Positions 17,229-25,262 of a stretch of 64,000 bases of DNA are shown here, in pieces. The translations under genes and the position numbers were made by a program. This stretch comes from MH13 sp040219355 (GTDB lineage: Bacteria > Pseudomonadota > Alphaproteobacteria > Rhizobiales > MH13), in contig JAVJSN010000001.1 in the NCBI GenBank assembly GCA_040219355.1, positions 68,625 through 132,624 of the forward strand. Direction: 5' to 3'. Position 1 is the first letter of the stretch. Each line of letters starts with the position of its first letter. Below the pieces are notes generated by a model that had not been told where the DNA came from, searched no databases, and saw only the letters and a program-made list of their open reading frames with translations.

Positions 17229-17711
17229 ATGGAACTTCTTACCCTCGTTTCCCAAACCGTTCTGGTCGGCCTTTTGGCCGGTTGGCTTGTCATCGGCGCG
17301 TATGAAAACATCCGGGCGCCGGAGGTGAATTTGGCGCTGGTGCGTGATGTGTTTTCGATGGACGCCATCGCTGACGAGATGCCGGGCGTCTATGAGATGG
17401 TGAAGCGCAATCGTGTGACATCGGAAGCTTTGCAGAACGGCCTGTTCCGGCTGGTCGTAGCGTTTGAAACGCTGGTCGCTACCGGGCTGGTGCTTGGCAC
17501 GGCGATGCTGGGTCTTTCCATCTTTGGCGCAGTGGACACAGGCTACGCGCAGCTGTTTGCCGGCTGGGCGGTGCTGGGTTTCATTGTGATTTGGGGCCTG
17601 TTTTTGGTGGGCGGCAACTGGTTTCACTATTGGGTCTCCCATAAAAGCACCCAACACACACACTATTTCATGACGGTTTGGGGTATTCTGACCTTAGGGT
17701 GGTTGGTGTGA
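17229..17711 (+). CDS. DUF2165 small integral membrane protein
   Basis: A 160-residue membrane protein with four predicted helices. Family landmarks are YENIRAPEVNLALVRDVFSMD, MVKRNRVTSEALQNGLFRLV, FVGGNWFHYW-type sequence (LVGGNWFHYWVSHKSTQHTH) and a closing hydrophobic segment. The role is unknown. Its ATG sits directly behind a long hairpin with a T-run that contains its ribosome-binding site, hinting at regulated expression. The FG-GAP gene starts 14 bp after its stop. Confidence 0.85.
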   Translation: MELLTLVSQTVLVGLLAGWLVIGAYENIRAPEVNLALVRDVFSMDAIADEMPGVYEMVKRNRVTSEALQNGLFRLVVAFETLVATGLVLGTAMLGLSIFGAVDTGYAQLFAGWAVLGFIVIWGLFLVGGNWFHYWVSHKSTQHTHYFMTVWGILTLGWLV

Positions 17712-17725
17712 AAGGGATGGTTGAT

Positions 17726-18610
17726 ATGAGAGCCTGTCTTGCGTTTCTTGCCTGTCTGATCGCCGTTCCCGCCTCTGCGCAGGAATGGCAGGTACGCTCC
17801 CTTGGTGAGGTCTCACCCTCTTTGTTTGCCGAGCGCTGCCAGCGGGCACCTGAGGGCTTGCCCGATGGATGCGTGGCGTCTGGCTCGGGTGACATTCGTG
17901 CCGCCTGGTACACACAACCCACCGACCGCTACGCCCACGCCATATTGGGCGATGGCATCGAAGGCGGCGCGCTGCGTGTGCGATTGGCGAGCGGGACGCA
18001 GACCGAATTCGTGCTGTCCGACAGCCTTGTTTTCGAAGACCGTACACCTCGCCTGGTTGACCTGGACGGCGATGGCCGCACCGAAATCATTACCATCCGC
18101 TCCTCCAACCGCTCCGGCGGCTCAGTGGCTGTCTATGGCGTGCGCGGCGAAGCGATTGTCGAGCTTGGCGCCACGCCGTTCATCGGGCGTTCCAATCGTT
18201 GGCTGAACATTGCTGGCATCGCTGATTTTCTCGGTCGCGGCGACTTGCAGGTGGCCTTTGTCGAAACGCCCCATATTGGCGGCACATTGAAGCTTGCGAC
18301 GTTTGACAGCGGCGGCATGCGCGTCGTGGCGCGACAGAGTGGCTTTTCCAATCACGAGATCCGTTCACGCGAGCAGCGGCTCTCGGCGGTGACCGACATT
18401 GATGGTGACGGCGTGGTGGATCTTGCCCTGCCAAACGCACGCCGGACCAGTCTGGAATTGGTCCGCTTTACCGGTGGGCGCATCCACACCCTTGCCTCAG
18501 TGCCCCTGCCTTCTTCGGTACGCCAGGCTGTGCTTAGCGAAGGCCAGGGGGCAAGTGCACGTTTTGTGACCGGACTTGCCAATGGAAACATCGTGTCTGT
18601 TCAACGCTGA
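17726..18610 (+). CDS. Secreted FG-GAP/VCBS repeat protein
   Basis: A 294-residue exported protein. The start at ATG 17726 gives a clean signal peptide (MRACLAFLACLIAVPASAQ) and has AAAGGG nine bases upstream; GTG 17708 and ATG 17717 in the same frame are less suited. The mature part carries FG-GAP-like blades with calcium-loop motifs LVDLDGDGRTEIITI and VTDIDGDGVVDLALPN, which form a beta-propeller in integrin-like and VCBS proteins. No catalytic domain is visible. It follows DUF2165 closely and may be cotranscribed. Confidence 0.8.
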   Translation: MRACLAFLACLIAVPASAQEWQVRSLGEVSPSLFAERCQRAPEGLPDGCVASGSGDIRAAWYTQPTDRYAHAILGDGIEGGALRVRLASGTQTEFVLSDSLVFEDRTPRLVDLDGDGRTEIITIRSSNRSGGSVAVYGVRGEAIVELGATPFIGRSNRWLNIAGIADFLGRGDLQVAFVETPHIGGTLKLATFDSGGMRVVARQSGFSNHEIRSREQRLSAVTDIDGDGVVDLALPNARRTSLELVRFTGGRIHTLASVPLPSSVRQAVLSEGQGASARFVTGLANGNIVSVQR

Positions 18611-18698
18611 AACGTCTTCACAGCGCACGCGGCGACGTGTACCAAATGGTCAAAAATTGCGACGAGTGTCGCCGAATAGAACTCCGGGGAGAGGCATC

Positions 18699-20201
18699 AT
18701 GGAAACCATCCACCACTACATCGCAGGCGCGCTGACCGAAGGGTCTGCCTCTGACCATCAGCCGGTTTTCAATCCCGCGACCGGTGAAACGCCAAGCCAG
18801 GTTGTGCTGGGCGATGCCTCCGATGTGCAGGCAGCCGTTGATGCCGCCAAGGCAGCGTTTGCCACATGGGCGACAACGCCAACCTTGCGCCGAGCCCGCG
18901 TCATGGATCGCTTCAAGACCATTCTTTGGGAGCGCACGGACGAGCTGGCACGCGCGATTTCTGCTGAACATGGCAAGACCCATGATGATGCCCTTGGGGA
19001 AGTAACCCGTGGCATCGAAGTGGTCGAGTTTGCCGTAGGCGCGCCGCATCTGATGAAGGGTGAATTCTCCGAAGCCGTCGGCACCGGCGTCGACAGCTAT
19101 GGCATTCGCCAGCCGCTTGGCGTGGTCGCCGGGATCACGCCGTTCAACTTCCCGGCCATGGTTCCGATGTGGATGTTCCCGATCGCCATCGTCACCGGCA
19201 ACACCTTCATCCTGAAACCGTCTGAACGCGACCCATCGGCGTCGCTGCTGCTCGCCAAATGGCTGAAGGAGGCCGGCCTTCCCGATGGCGTCTTCAACGT
19301 GGTGCATGGCGGCAAACCGGTGGTGGACGCGATCCTTGAGCATCCCGACATCAAGGCGGTGTCGTTTGTCGGTTCAACGCCGATTGCCCAATACATCTAC
19401 TCGACAGGCACTGCGCACGGCAAACGCGTGCAGGCGCTGGGCGGCGCAAAAAACCACATGGTGATCATGCCCGATGCTGACCTCGACATGGCGGCCTCAG
19501 CGCTGATGGGCGCAGGCTTCGGGTCTGCTGGCGAGCGCTGCATGGCGATCTCCGTTGCTGTCCCGGTTACCGATGCAGTGGCTGATGCGCTGGTGGCCAA
19601 GCTTGCCCCGCAAATCGAAGCGCTGAAGATAGGCCCATCAACCGACAGCACCGCTGAGATGGGTCCGCTGGTTACCAAGGAACATTTGGCCAAGGTGAAG
19701 GGCTATGTGGATCAGGGCGAGAGAGAAGGCGCGAAGATCGTTGTCGATGGACGCGGCTTTGCGCAATCCAAGCAGGGTTATGAGAACGGCTTCTATATGG
19801 GCGGCACGCTGATCGACCATGTGAAGCCCGACATGACGATCTGGAAAGAAGAAATCTTTGGCCCGGTGCTGTCGGTGGTCCGCCGAAACTCTTATCAGGA
19901 TGCCGTCGACCTCATCCATAATCACAGCTATGCCAACGGTGTCGCTGTCTTCACCCGCGATGGCGATGTGGCGCGCAGCTTCGCTCAAGACATTGAAGTG
20001 GGCATGGTGGGCGTCAATGTGCCGATCCCCGTGCCGATGGCGTTTCACTCGTTTGGCGGCTGGAAAGCGTCTGTGTTTGGCGACCATGGCATGTACGGCA
20101 TGGAAGGTTTTCGCTTTTATACCCGACTTAAAACCGTTACAGCCCGCTGGCCCACCGGCATGCGCAGTGACCCTGAATTCACCATGCCGACTCTCGGTTA
20201 A
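18699..20201 (+). CDS. mmsA: CoA-acylating methylmalonate-semialdehyde dehydrogenase
   Basis: A 500-residue aldehyde dehydrogenase-superfamily enzyme that converts methylmalonate or malonate semialdehyde with CoA and NAD to propionyl-CoA or acetyl-CoA, in valine and inositol breakdown. The MMSDH type is shown by GITPFNFPAMVPMWMFPIAI, FVGSTPIAQYIY, and the catalytic Cys281 in GSAGERCMAIS; the usual Glu base of other ALDHs is absent, as expected (LGGAKNHMVI). GGGGAGAGG precedes the ATG. It stands alone; no valine-pathway genes flank it. Confidence 0.93.
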   Translation: METIHHYIAGALTEGSASDHQPVFNPATGETPSQVVLGDASDVQAAVDAAKAAFATWATTPTLRRARVMDRFKTILWERTDELARAISAEHGKTHDDALGEVTRGIEVVEFAVGAPHLMKGEFSEAVGTGVDSYGIRQPLGVVAGITPFNFPAMVPMWMFPIAIVTGNTFILKPSERDPSASLLLAKWLKEAGLPDGVFNVVHGGKPVVDAILEHPDIKAVSFVGSTPIAQYIYSTGTAHGKRVQALGGAKNHMVIMPDADLDMAASALMGAGFGSAGERCMAISVAVPVTDAVADALVAKLAPQIEALKIGPSTDSTAEMGPLVTKEHLAKVKGYVDQGEREGAKIVVDGRGFAQSKQGYENGFYMGGTLIDHVKPDMTIWKEEIFGPVLSVVRRNSYQDAVDLIHNHSYANGVAVFTRDGDVARSFAQDIEVGMVGVNVPIPVPMAFHSFGGWKASVFGDHGMYGMEGFRFYTRLKTVTARWPTGMRSDPEFTMPTLG

Positions 20202-20234
20202 ACCTCCACACCGGCCTCAAGTATCTGCGTACCG

Positions 20235-21098
20235 ATGACATTGCCGACTGTATCTGACCTGATCCTCACCATTTCCTGCCCTGACCGCAAAGGTATTGTG
20301 GGGGCGGTGGGCAATTCGATCACTGCGCAGGACTGCAACATCGTAGAGAGCGCGCAGTTCTTCGATGCCAAGTCAGGCGGGTTCTTCATGCGGGTGCGGC
20401 TGACGCCGCCCAGTGGCAAGGATTCTGCGTCGTTTTCTGAAGGGTTCGAGCCCGTTGCAACCGCCTACGCTATGGCGTTCCAGGTAAGCGATGTGGCGGT
20501 CAAGCCGCGCGTCATCATCATGGTCTCAAAGACAGGCCATTGCCTCAATGACCTGCTCTATCGTTGGCAGGTTGGCCAGTTGCCCATGGAGCTGGTGGGC
20601 GTGGTCTCCAATCATGAAACCTGGCGCAAGCGTGTGGAGAGCGAAGGCATCCCCTTCCTCCATATGCCGGTCGATCAAGACAACAAGGCTGACCAGGAAG
20701 CTGCCCTGGAAGCGCTGATTGAGCGTGAGAAAGTCGATTTGGTGGTGCTGGCTCGCTACATGCAAATTCTGTCTGACGGGCTTTCCAGCCGCCTTGAAGG
20801 GCGGGTGATCAACATTCACCACTCATTTCTGCCAAGCTTCAAAGGCGCACGTCCCTATCATCGTGCTCACGACCGCGGTGTGAAGCTTATCGGTGCCACG
20901 GCTCACTATGTGACGCCGGAACTGGATGAAGGCCCAATCATCGAGCAGGATGTGATCCGCGTTGACCACGCCATGACCTCCGAAGAACTGGTGGCTGCCG
21001 GGCGCGATGTGGAAAGCCAGGTTCTGGCGCGTGCCGTGCGCTATCACCTTGAGCGACGGATTTTGATCAATGACCTGAAAACGGTTGTTTTCAGTTAA
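20235..21098 (+). CDS. purU: Formyltetrahydrofolate deformylase
   Basis: A 287-residue enzyme that hydrolyses 10-formyl-THF to THF and formate, balancing one-carbon pools. An N-terminal ACT domain (LILTISCPDRKGIVGAVGN) is followed by the formyltransferase fold with catalytic Asn and His in VINIHHSFLPSFKGARPYH and the Asp in PELDEGPIIEQD. In several bacteria purU lies near glycine or one-carbon genes; here only mmsA precedes it. A strong hairpin terminator lies 53 bp after the stop. Confidence 0.95.
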   Translation: MTLPTVSDLILTISCPDRKGIVGAVGNSITAQDCNIVESAQFFDAKSGGFFMRVRLTPPSGKDSASFSEGFEPVATAYAMAFQVSDVAVKPRVIIMVSKTGHCLNDLLYRWQVGQLPMELVGVVSNHETWRKRVESEGIPFLHMPVDQDNKADQEAALEALIEREKVDLVVLARYMQILSDGLSSRLEGRVINIHHSFLPSFKGARPYHRAHDRGVKLIGATAHYVTPELDEGPIIEQDVIRVDHAMTSEELVAAGRDVESQVLARAVRYHLERRILINDLKTVVFS

Positions 21099-21150
21099 AT
21101 CAATAGGTTAGAGCGTCCGCTTTCAGGTCTGGCAATCTCAGCACACATGA

Positions 21151-21178
21151 GGTGCAAGGCCGTTACCTTGCGCCTTTT
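21151..21178 (+). terminator. Terminator after purU
   Basis: GGTGCAAGG (21151-21159) pairs with CCTTGCGCC (21166-21174), one G-U pair, loop of six, followed by TTTT. Confidence 0.75.
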
Positions 21179-21362
21179 GGATACATTAGATAGTCATTGT
21201 TGCGTTGAGTGTCCCAGTGTGAGCAATTGCGCCAAAATTTTGTGCAATGCAGCATGAACCGTGATCTATGTCATGTTGGCCGACGCCATGGTGCGGCATG
21301 GACGGGTCAGAAACTGGTTCGGCGCATTGCCTTGCCTGCCGCGCTGAAAGAAGGACATGATG

Positions 21363-21761
21363 ATGGATATCCGCAAGGTCACCGAGAGTTTCTCCGTCAG
21401 CCCACAAATCCGGCCTGAAGATGTGCAGACACTTGCCGATGAAGGCTACACCACCATCATCTGCAATCGTCCGGATGATGAAGAGTTCGGTCAGCCGCTG
21501 TTTGAGTCCATCGCGGCCCAGGCACAGGCGTTGGGGTTGGAGATCCACCATCTGCCAATCACCTCGGGAATGTTCGGACCTCAACATATCGCTCAAATGG
21601 CCGAGCTGGTTGAAGGTGGTTCAGGCAAAGTGATTGCCTATTGCCGCTCGGGCACGCGATCAATCATGCTTTGGGCTTTTCAAGAAGTGACCAAACGGCC
21701 CCGCGATGAGGTTTTGGCCTTAGCGGATGCCGCTGGGTACGATCTTTCCCAACAGCTTTAA
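21363..21761 (+). CDS. TIGR01244-family sulfur transferase / phosphatase-like protein (DUF442)
   Basis: A 132-residue protein beginning MDIRKVTESFSVSPQIRPED, the usual opening of the Blh N-terminal-like family, with the dual-specificity-phosphatase style loop IAYCRSGTRS (C-X5-R) and the strand YTTIICNRPDDEE. In Rhizobiales this domain is linked to sulfide/H2S handling as a fusion with a persulfide dioxygenase; here it is stand-alone. Of three consecutive ATG codons (21357, 21360, 21363) the last has the best spacing to AAGGA. A TGA-N6-TCA sequence at 21262-21273 upstream is a weak Crp/Fnr-like match. Confidence 0.85.
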   Translation: MDIRKVTESFSVSPQIRPEDVQTLADEGYTTIICNRPDDEEFGQPLFESIAAQAQALGLEIHHLPITSGMFGPQHIAQMAELVEGGSGKVIAYCRSGTRSIMLWAFQEVTKRPRDEVLALADAAGYDLSQQL

Positions 21762-21765
21762 ACGT

Positions 21766-22017
21766 TCAGCCGCCATCGCAATGCACGCGGATTTTGGCGT
21801 TGTGGGCAGCGATATCGCGTAAAAACTGCTCGTATCCATCTGGCATAGCATCAGAATGCAACTGAGCACGCAGATGCGCCCTGACCGCGTCACTAACAGT
21901 TATCGCTCGCAAAGAGCAAAGGGCATCATCACCCAATGGCTGACGTGTTGACGGACCCGTCTGACAAGCGACCAACGCGCTACAACTGATCAACAACAGC
22001 GCCCAGGTCGGTTTCAC
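21766..22017 (-). CDS. Outer-membrane spanin candidate (Rz1-like lipoprotein)
   Basis: An 83-residue protein with a lipoprotein signal (LLLISCSALVACQTG, lipidated Cys18) and a C-terminal segment FLRDIAAHNAKIRVHC. Small phage lipoproteins of this kind typically end with an 'HN..W...C'-like motif, and this one preserves the His-Asn and final Cys. It overlaps the upstream gene by 38 bp in another frame, as o-spanin genes commonly do with their i-spanin partner. After holin and endolysin act, the o-spanin/i-spanin complex fuses inner and outer membranes. Assignment rests on gene order, size, lipobox and overlap, not on a database match. Confidence 0.65.
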   Translation of the reverse strand: MKPTWALLLISCSALVACQTGPSTRQPLGDDALCSLRAITVSDAVRAHLRAQLHSDAMPDGYEQFLRDIAAHNAKIRVHCDGG

Positions 22018-22192
22018 GCGCTATCTCCTCATCGATCTGACGGTTGGTCCGGTCTGCGTCCTGTCGTCGGCGCAGGCGCAAACGGTCCTCTGCCACCTTC
22101 GCCGCACGTTGGGCCTTCTGCCAGGTCGTGAACCTGTCGAGCAGCACGCCGATCAGCGCGGCCAAAAGGCTGGCAAGAAGCTCGGCCATCAT
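21980..22192 (-). CDS. Inner-membrane spanin candidate (Rz-like)
   Basis: A 70-residue protein with one N-terminal membrane segment (MAELLASLLAALIGVLLD) and a highly charged helical, coiled-coil-prone remainder (AKVAEDRLRLRRRQDADR...). This is the minimal form of a phage i-spanin: an anchor in the inner membrane and a periplasmic coiled coil. The ATG overlaps the holin stop (ATGA) and its 3' part overlaps the lipoprotein gene. It is shorter than lambda Rz, so the periplasmic reach would be small; that is the main doubt. Confidence 0.6.
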   Translation of the reverse strand: MMAELLASLLAALIGVLLDRFTTWQKAQRAAKVAEDRLRLRRRQDADRTNRQIDEEIARETDLGAVVDQL

Positions 22193-22677
22193 CTGGACGT
22201 CGGCGCCATAGATCGAGGGGTTGGCGCCATCTCAGACCAGTGCAATTCGTCGGGTCCAAGATAGGCGCGGATCAAGCGATCCAGCGCGTCGTCGGTCAGC
22301 CCGAAATGGTTGAGCGCGTCGGGCATCAGCTTTTCCAGGTAGATTGCGGTTTCGGCAATAAGGCGGCTTTCGACATCCACGCTTGCATGGTCCTTGACCT
22401 CCCGGCGCACCAAGGAGACCGCGTGGCGCACACCACGTGCGATAGCGCCATGAAGCGCTTCGGCATGATCGCGTTCTATCTCCAATCCAACCCAGCGCCC
22501 GAGGCGCGAGATGAGCCAACCCACCAGGGTCGCGGCCAAGGCAACAAAGGCGGTTTCAACATAGGGTGCGGCGAGATCAATGGCCCAACCGAGATCGACG
22601 GTGGCAGCGTGGGCAGGTGTCGCCAGGGTGAGGCTTGCGGCGAGCAGCGGCAAGCTGAGAAAAGTTTTCTGGTCCAT
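22189..22677 (-). CDS. Holin-like protein (LLH-type candidate)
   Basis: A 162-residue protein with two N-terminal hydrophobic segments (LSLPLLAASLTLATPAHAAT and VETAFVALAATLVGWLISRL) followed by an amphipathic, charged helical region (EIERDHAEALHGAIARGVRH). The layout, membrane start then long helical tail ending in a regulator-like C-terminus, fits LLH-family phage holins. It begins 24 bp after the endolysin stop and its own stop overlaps the next start. Alternatively, the first segment may be a cleaved signal peptide and the protein a single-pass membrane protein; the role as holin is inferred from the cassette. Confidence 0.6.
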   Translation of the reverse strand: MDQKTFLSLPLLAASLTLATPAHAATVDLGWAIDLAAPYVETAFVALAATLVGWLISRLGRWVGLEIERDHAEALHGAIARGVRHAVSLVRREVKDHASVDVESRLIAETAIYLEKLMPDALNHFGLTDDALDRLIRAYLGPDELHWSEMAPTPRSMAPTSR

Positions 22678-22701
22678 GGAACGGTCTTTCTGGTGAGGGG
22701 A

Positions 22702-23130
22702 TCAGGATGCTGATGGCCAGCGCAGGCCAAGCAGTTTTGCGCGCGGGTACCGGGCTTTGGTTACGGCGTTGGATTGGTTGCCGCCCAACAGCGTGATGTG
22801 CTTTGCATCGGCATCAAGCACGAACCCAACATGGCCCTGCCAGGTGGAGCGGCCGCGCCGAAAAACAGCAATGGCGCCGCGTTTTGTCGTCTTAATGGGA
22901 GCGCCCCATTTCAGGAAAGAGCGGGCTGTCAGCTTTCCGGTCGTCGGCAGGTGGACATCGGCCAAAACAGCATTGACGAATGCCGCGCACCACGGCGTCT
23001 CATCATCGCGGATGCTGGAAAACCCAGCGCGAGCGAAGAAGGCAAGAACAGACGGATTGTGACGGCGCCCGGGCCATTCGCGCGTCCCGAGATAACGCGT
23101 TGCCTGTTGCAACCAAACTGGATCGGACAT
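22702..23130 (-). CDS. TIGR02594-family endolysin-like peptidase
   Basis: A 142-residue CHAP/NlpC-like protein. The family signature is visible: TPWCAAFVNAVL holds the catalytic Cys, and GHVGFVLDADAKHITLLGGN holds the partner His and the closing strand. TIGR02594 proteins are frequent as phage or gene-transfer-agent endolysins. There is no signal peptide, so export would need a holin, which the next gene appears to supply. The ATG at 23130 (SDPVWLQQATRYLGTREWPG) was preferred over 23181, whose 17 extra residues are unlike the family. First gene of a four-gene lysis-type operon. Confidence 0.82.
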   Translation of the reverse strand: MSDPVWLQQATRYLGTREWPGRRHNPSVLAFFARAGFSSIRDDETPWCAAFVNAVLADVHLPTTGKLTARSFLKWGAPIKTTKRGAIAVFRRGRSTWQGHVGFVLDADAKHITLLGGNQSNAVTKARYPRAKLLGLRWPSAS

Positions 23131-23232
23131 GCGTGTCCCTCCCACATGATGGGGCCGAACGCCGGAATGACGTTGGCTCATGGGGGCCAGTGTTTGGATA
23201 GTCAGGATGGCAGTGGATAAGGTGAACAGCTA

Positions 23233-23246
23233 TCCCCGATCGGGGA
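23233..23246. promoter_or_regulatory. 14-bp perfect palindrome upstream of the lysis cassette
   Basis: TCCCCGATCGGGGA is fully self-complementary with no loop, so it is better suited as a protein-binding operator than as an RNA hairpin. It lies between the receiver gene (stop at 23258) and the first lysis gene (start 23130), both reading leftward. Confidence 0.45.
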
Positions 23247-23257
23247 CTTGGTGAGCG

Positions 23258-23821
23258 CTACTCGATGGTGGCCAGTTCATCCAAATCGATTGAGGCGTCT
23301 CTCATGCCTTGGTCGTTGGATGCCGCGTTCGTTTTTGGGCTGACAGCGAGTGGGTCGCGTTCAGCTTTTGTGAGGCGCGGTTTGGGACCAAAATAGTCGG
23401 CAGAGCGCACAAAAGGTCGCGGATCAATCACATTGTCAATGAACCGGGCGTAAAGCGCCTGCGTGGAGAATGGCTTGCAGAGAACGTCATTCACGCCCAG
23501 GGCCAAGGCCTCCTGTGTGCGCCTATAGGTCGAATGACCGGTGATCATAATGATCGGCGCATAACAGTATGGATGATCGGGATTGCGAACCATGCGGACA
23601 AATTCGGCCCCATCAAGGACCGGCATTTCCCAGTCCACGACCAAAACATCAAACTGACCTTGATCCATACGTTCGAGAGCTTCAGCTCCATCGCTTGCAT
23701 CGGCGACCTGTCGAATGCCGAAGCCACCGAGCATCGCGCGAACCAGTCTGCACATGTGCACATTGTCATCGACGACAAGCACGCGGACTTGTGAGTAGTC
23801 ATAAGGTGTCGTGCTTTGCAT
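23258..23821 (-). CDS. Response regulator: receiver domain with short C-terminal extension
   Basis: A 187-residue protein whose first 130 residues form a receiver domain: acidic pair VVDDN (Asp18-Asp19), phosphoacceptor Asp63 in VVDWEMPVLDG, Thr in MITGHS, and Lys in LCKPFS. The remaining 55 residues (PRPFVRSADYFGPKPRLTKA...) are polar and lack a DNA-binding or enzymatic domain. RSxDYFGPxRR-type tails are seen in other alphaproteobacterial receiver proteins of unknown output. No histidine kinase is adjacent. It may be cotranscribed with the lysis cassette downstream, but a palindrome and 127 bp separate them. Confidence 0.85.
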   Translation of the reverse strand: MQSTTPYDYSQVRVLVVDDNVHMCRLVRAMLGGFGIRQVADASDGAEALERMDQGQFDVLVVDWEMPVLDGAEFVRMVRNPDHPYCYAPIIMITGHSTYRRTQEALALGVNDVLCKPFSTQALYARFIDNVIDPRPFVRSADYFGPKPRLTKAERDPLAVSPKTNAASNDQGMRDASIDLDELATIE

Positions 23822-23906
23822 CGGCCAGTAGCGCCTGCAGATTGAGATCAGGTCGCAATCTTAGCGGGAACTTTTGAATAAACAGTTATACCAATGCTTT
23901 TGGCAC

Positions 23907-24950
23907 TTAGGCCTTCGGCGCGGCCAACTTGAACCAGTGGACCACAAACGGGGCTGCCAGCGCGATCAACAAAAAACGAACCAGATGGTGGGCCGCCACA
24001 AAGGCTGGGTCGAGATCCATTGCAAATGCCAGAACCACCATGGCTTCCAGCCCGCCTGGGGCAAATGCGATGATCAGTTTCAACACCGAAAATCCAGTGA
24101 ATGCCGACCCGATCAGCGCCATAGCCACTGCGATGGATGAGCCGAGAACAAAGCTCACCAAGGATACGCCGAGAACCTGACCGAGTTCGCGCCAGCGCGT
24201 GCCCGCAAAGCGCGTTCCAATCAACGTGCCGAGGATGATGAAACCCATGATGGCGATCCATTCGGGCGGACGACCCACCACCAAACCCGACCCGTGCAAA
24301 ACGGCACTGACAAAAAGGCCTCCCACCAACAGTCCGGCAGGCACACGCACCAAATAGGCCAGCACTGCTCCACCAATGCCTGCGCCATAGAGCAAGATCG
24401 CTTCGTCAAGACCGCCCAAGGGGACAAAGGCGGCCGGAGGCACAGGGTCTGAAAGCCACAGCGCTGCCAACGGCAGAACGGCTACCAGAATGGCCACACG
24501 CGTCGTCTGGAGGATCGCCACACGCGGCACATTGGCTTTGGTTTCTGGTGCCAAGGCGATCAGATAGCTCAGCGCACCTGGCATGGATGACAGCAAGGCA
24601 GTGGCCAAATCCCAGCGCGCGACGCGCATGAGAAACAGGGTCAAGACACCGGCAATCAACGGGATGGATAGGATCACCAAAACAAGCGTGATCGGCCAAC
24701 TGGAAAGGCGCGCGATGGTATCAGGCGTGACACCTGAACCCATTGATATACCAACGGCAAGAAAGCCAAGACTGCGGACCGTTGGCGATAAGTCCACCCG
24801 AATGCCCGAAAGCGCGGTTGTGGCAACTGCAAGCATGGCACCGGCGATCCAACCACCTGGGATTCCTGCCAAACCAAGCGCCGAGCCGCCCGCCATTGCG
24901 ATGACGAGGCTGCGCAGTTTGATCGAGTCAAAAGGTCGAATGTGCACCAC
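23907..24950 (-). CDS. AbrB-family (DUF/PF05145) inner-membrane permease
   Basis: A 347-residue membrane protein with about ten hydrophobic segments arranged as an internal duplication: GIPGGWIAGAMLAVATTALSG in the first half is echoed by RVPAGLLVGGLFVSAVLHGSG in the second, which is the hallmark of the AbrB duplication family (sometimes misnamed ammonia monooxygenase). Function is unproven; AbrB is not the Bacillus regulator of that name. Starts with tandem GTG codons without a clear ribosome-binding site. It is divergent from hemN, and an FNR/FixK box lies 122 bp upstream of its start. Confidence 0.85.
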   Translation of the reverse strand: MVHIRPFDSIKLRSLVIAMAGGSALGLAGIPGGWIAGAMLAVATTALSGIRVDLSPTVRSLGFLAVGISMGSGVTPDTIARLSSWPITLVLVILSIPLIAGVLTLFLMRVARWDLATALLSSMPGALSYLIALAPETKANVPRVAILQTTRVAILVAVLPLAALWLSDPVPPAAFVPLGGLDEAILLYGAGIGGAVLAYLVRVPAGLLVGGLFVSAVLHGSGLVVGRPPEWIAIMGFIILGTLIGTRFAGTRWRELGQVLGVSLVSFVLGSSIAVAMALIGSAFTGFSVLKLIIAFAPGGLEAMVVLAFAMDLDPAFVAAHHLVRFLLIALAAPFVVHWFKLAAPKA

Positions 24951-25071
24951 GAGGTTTCAGCGCCAAACAGATGAGCGTGTCGTTTCGAATCTCTAGCCGA
25001 TGGCCACCAGCGCTGCCAAGCCAGTGTGAATCCGTCGATCCATCACGCGCCATCGTTGAAATGCTCCGGGC

Positions 25072-25085
25072 TTGATTCCCATCAA
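25072..25085. promoter_or_regulatory. FNR/FixK box between abrB-like gene and hemN
   Basis: TTGATTCCCATCAA matches TTGAT-N4-ATCAA perfectly. It lies in the 312-bp divergent region 24951-25262, 178 bp before the hemN start and 122 bp before the permease start. The same region also holds a GCGTTC-TT-GAACGC hairpin at 25187-25200 that runs into a GCAAAA...TTTTGC segment resembling a degenerate rhizobial intergenic repeat. hemN is a classical FNR/FixK target. Confidence 0.85.
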
Positions 25086-25262
25086 GTTCAGCTGAGCGAA
25101 AACCTGAGACATTTGGCCAAACTTGGCACCTTGGAGTGAACCGGGCGAACTGACCGTGAGCTTTGCACTCTAGGATTATGCTTTTGGCGTTCTTGAACGC
25201 AAAATCGGTGTCCACTTTTGCTGAAAGGCTCAGGTGGAGCGCAACAGAAGGCTGAACCAGCC

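Noticed and set aside
21262..21273. Crp/Fnr-like site TGATCTATGTCA upstream of the TIGR01244 gene
   Set aside because: Only about 7 of 10 consensus bases match, so it was not listed as a site.
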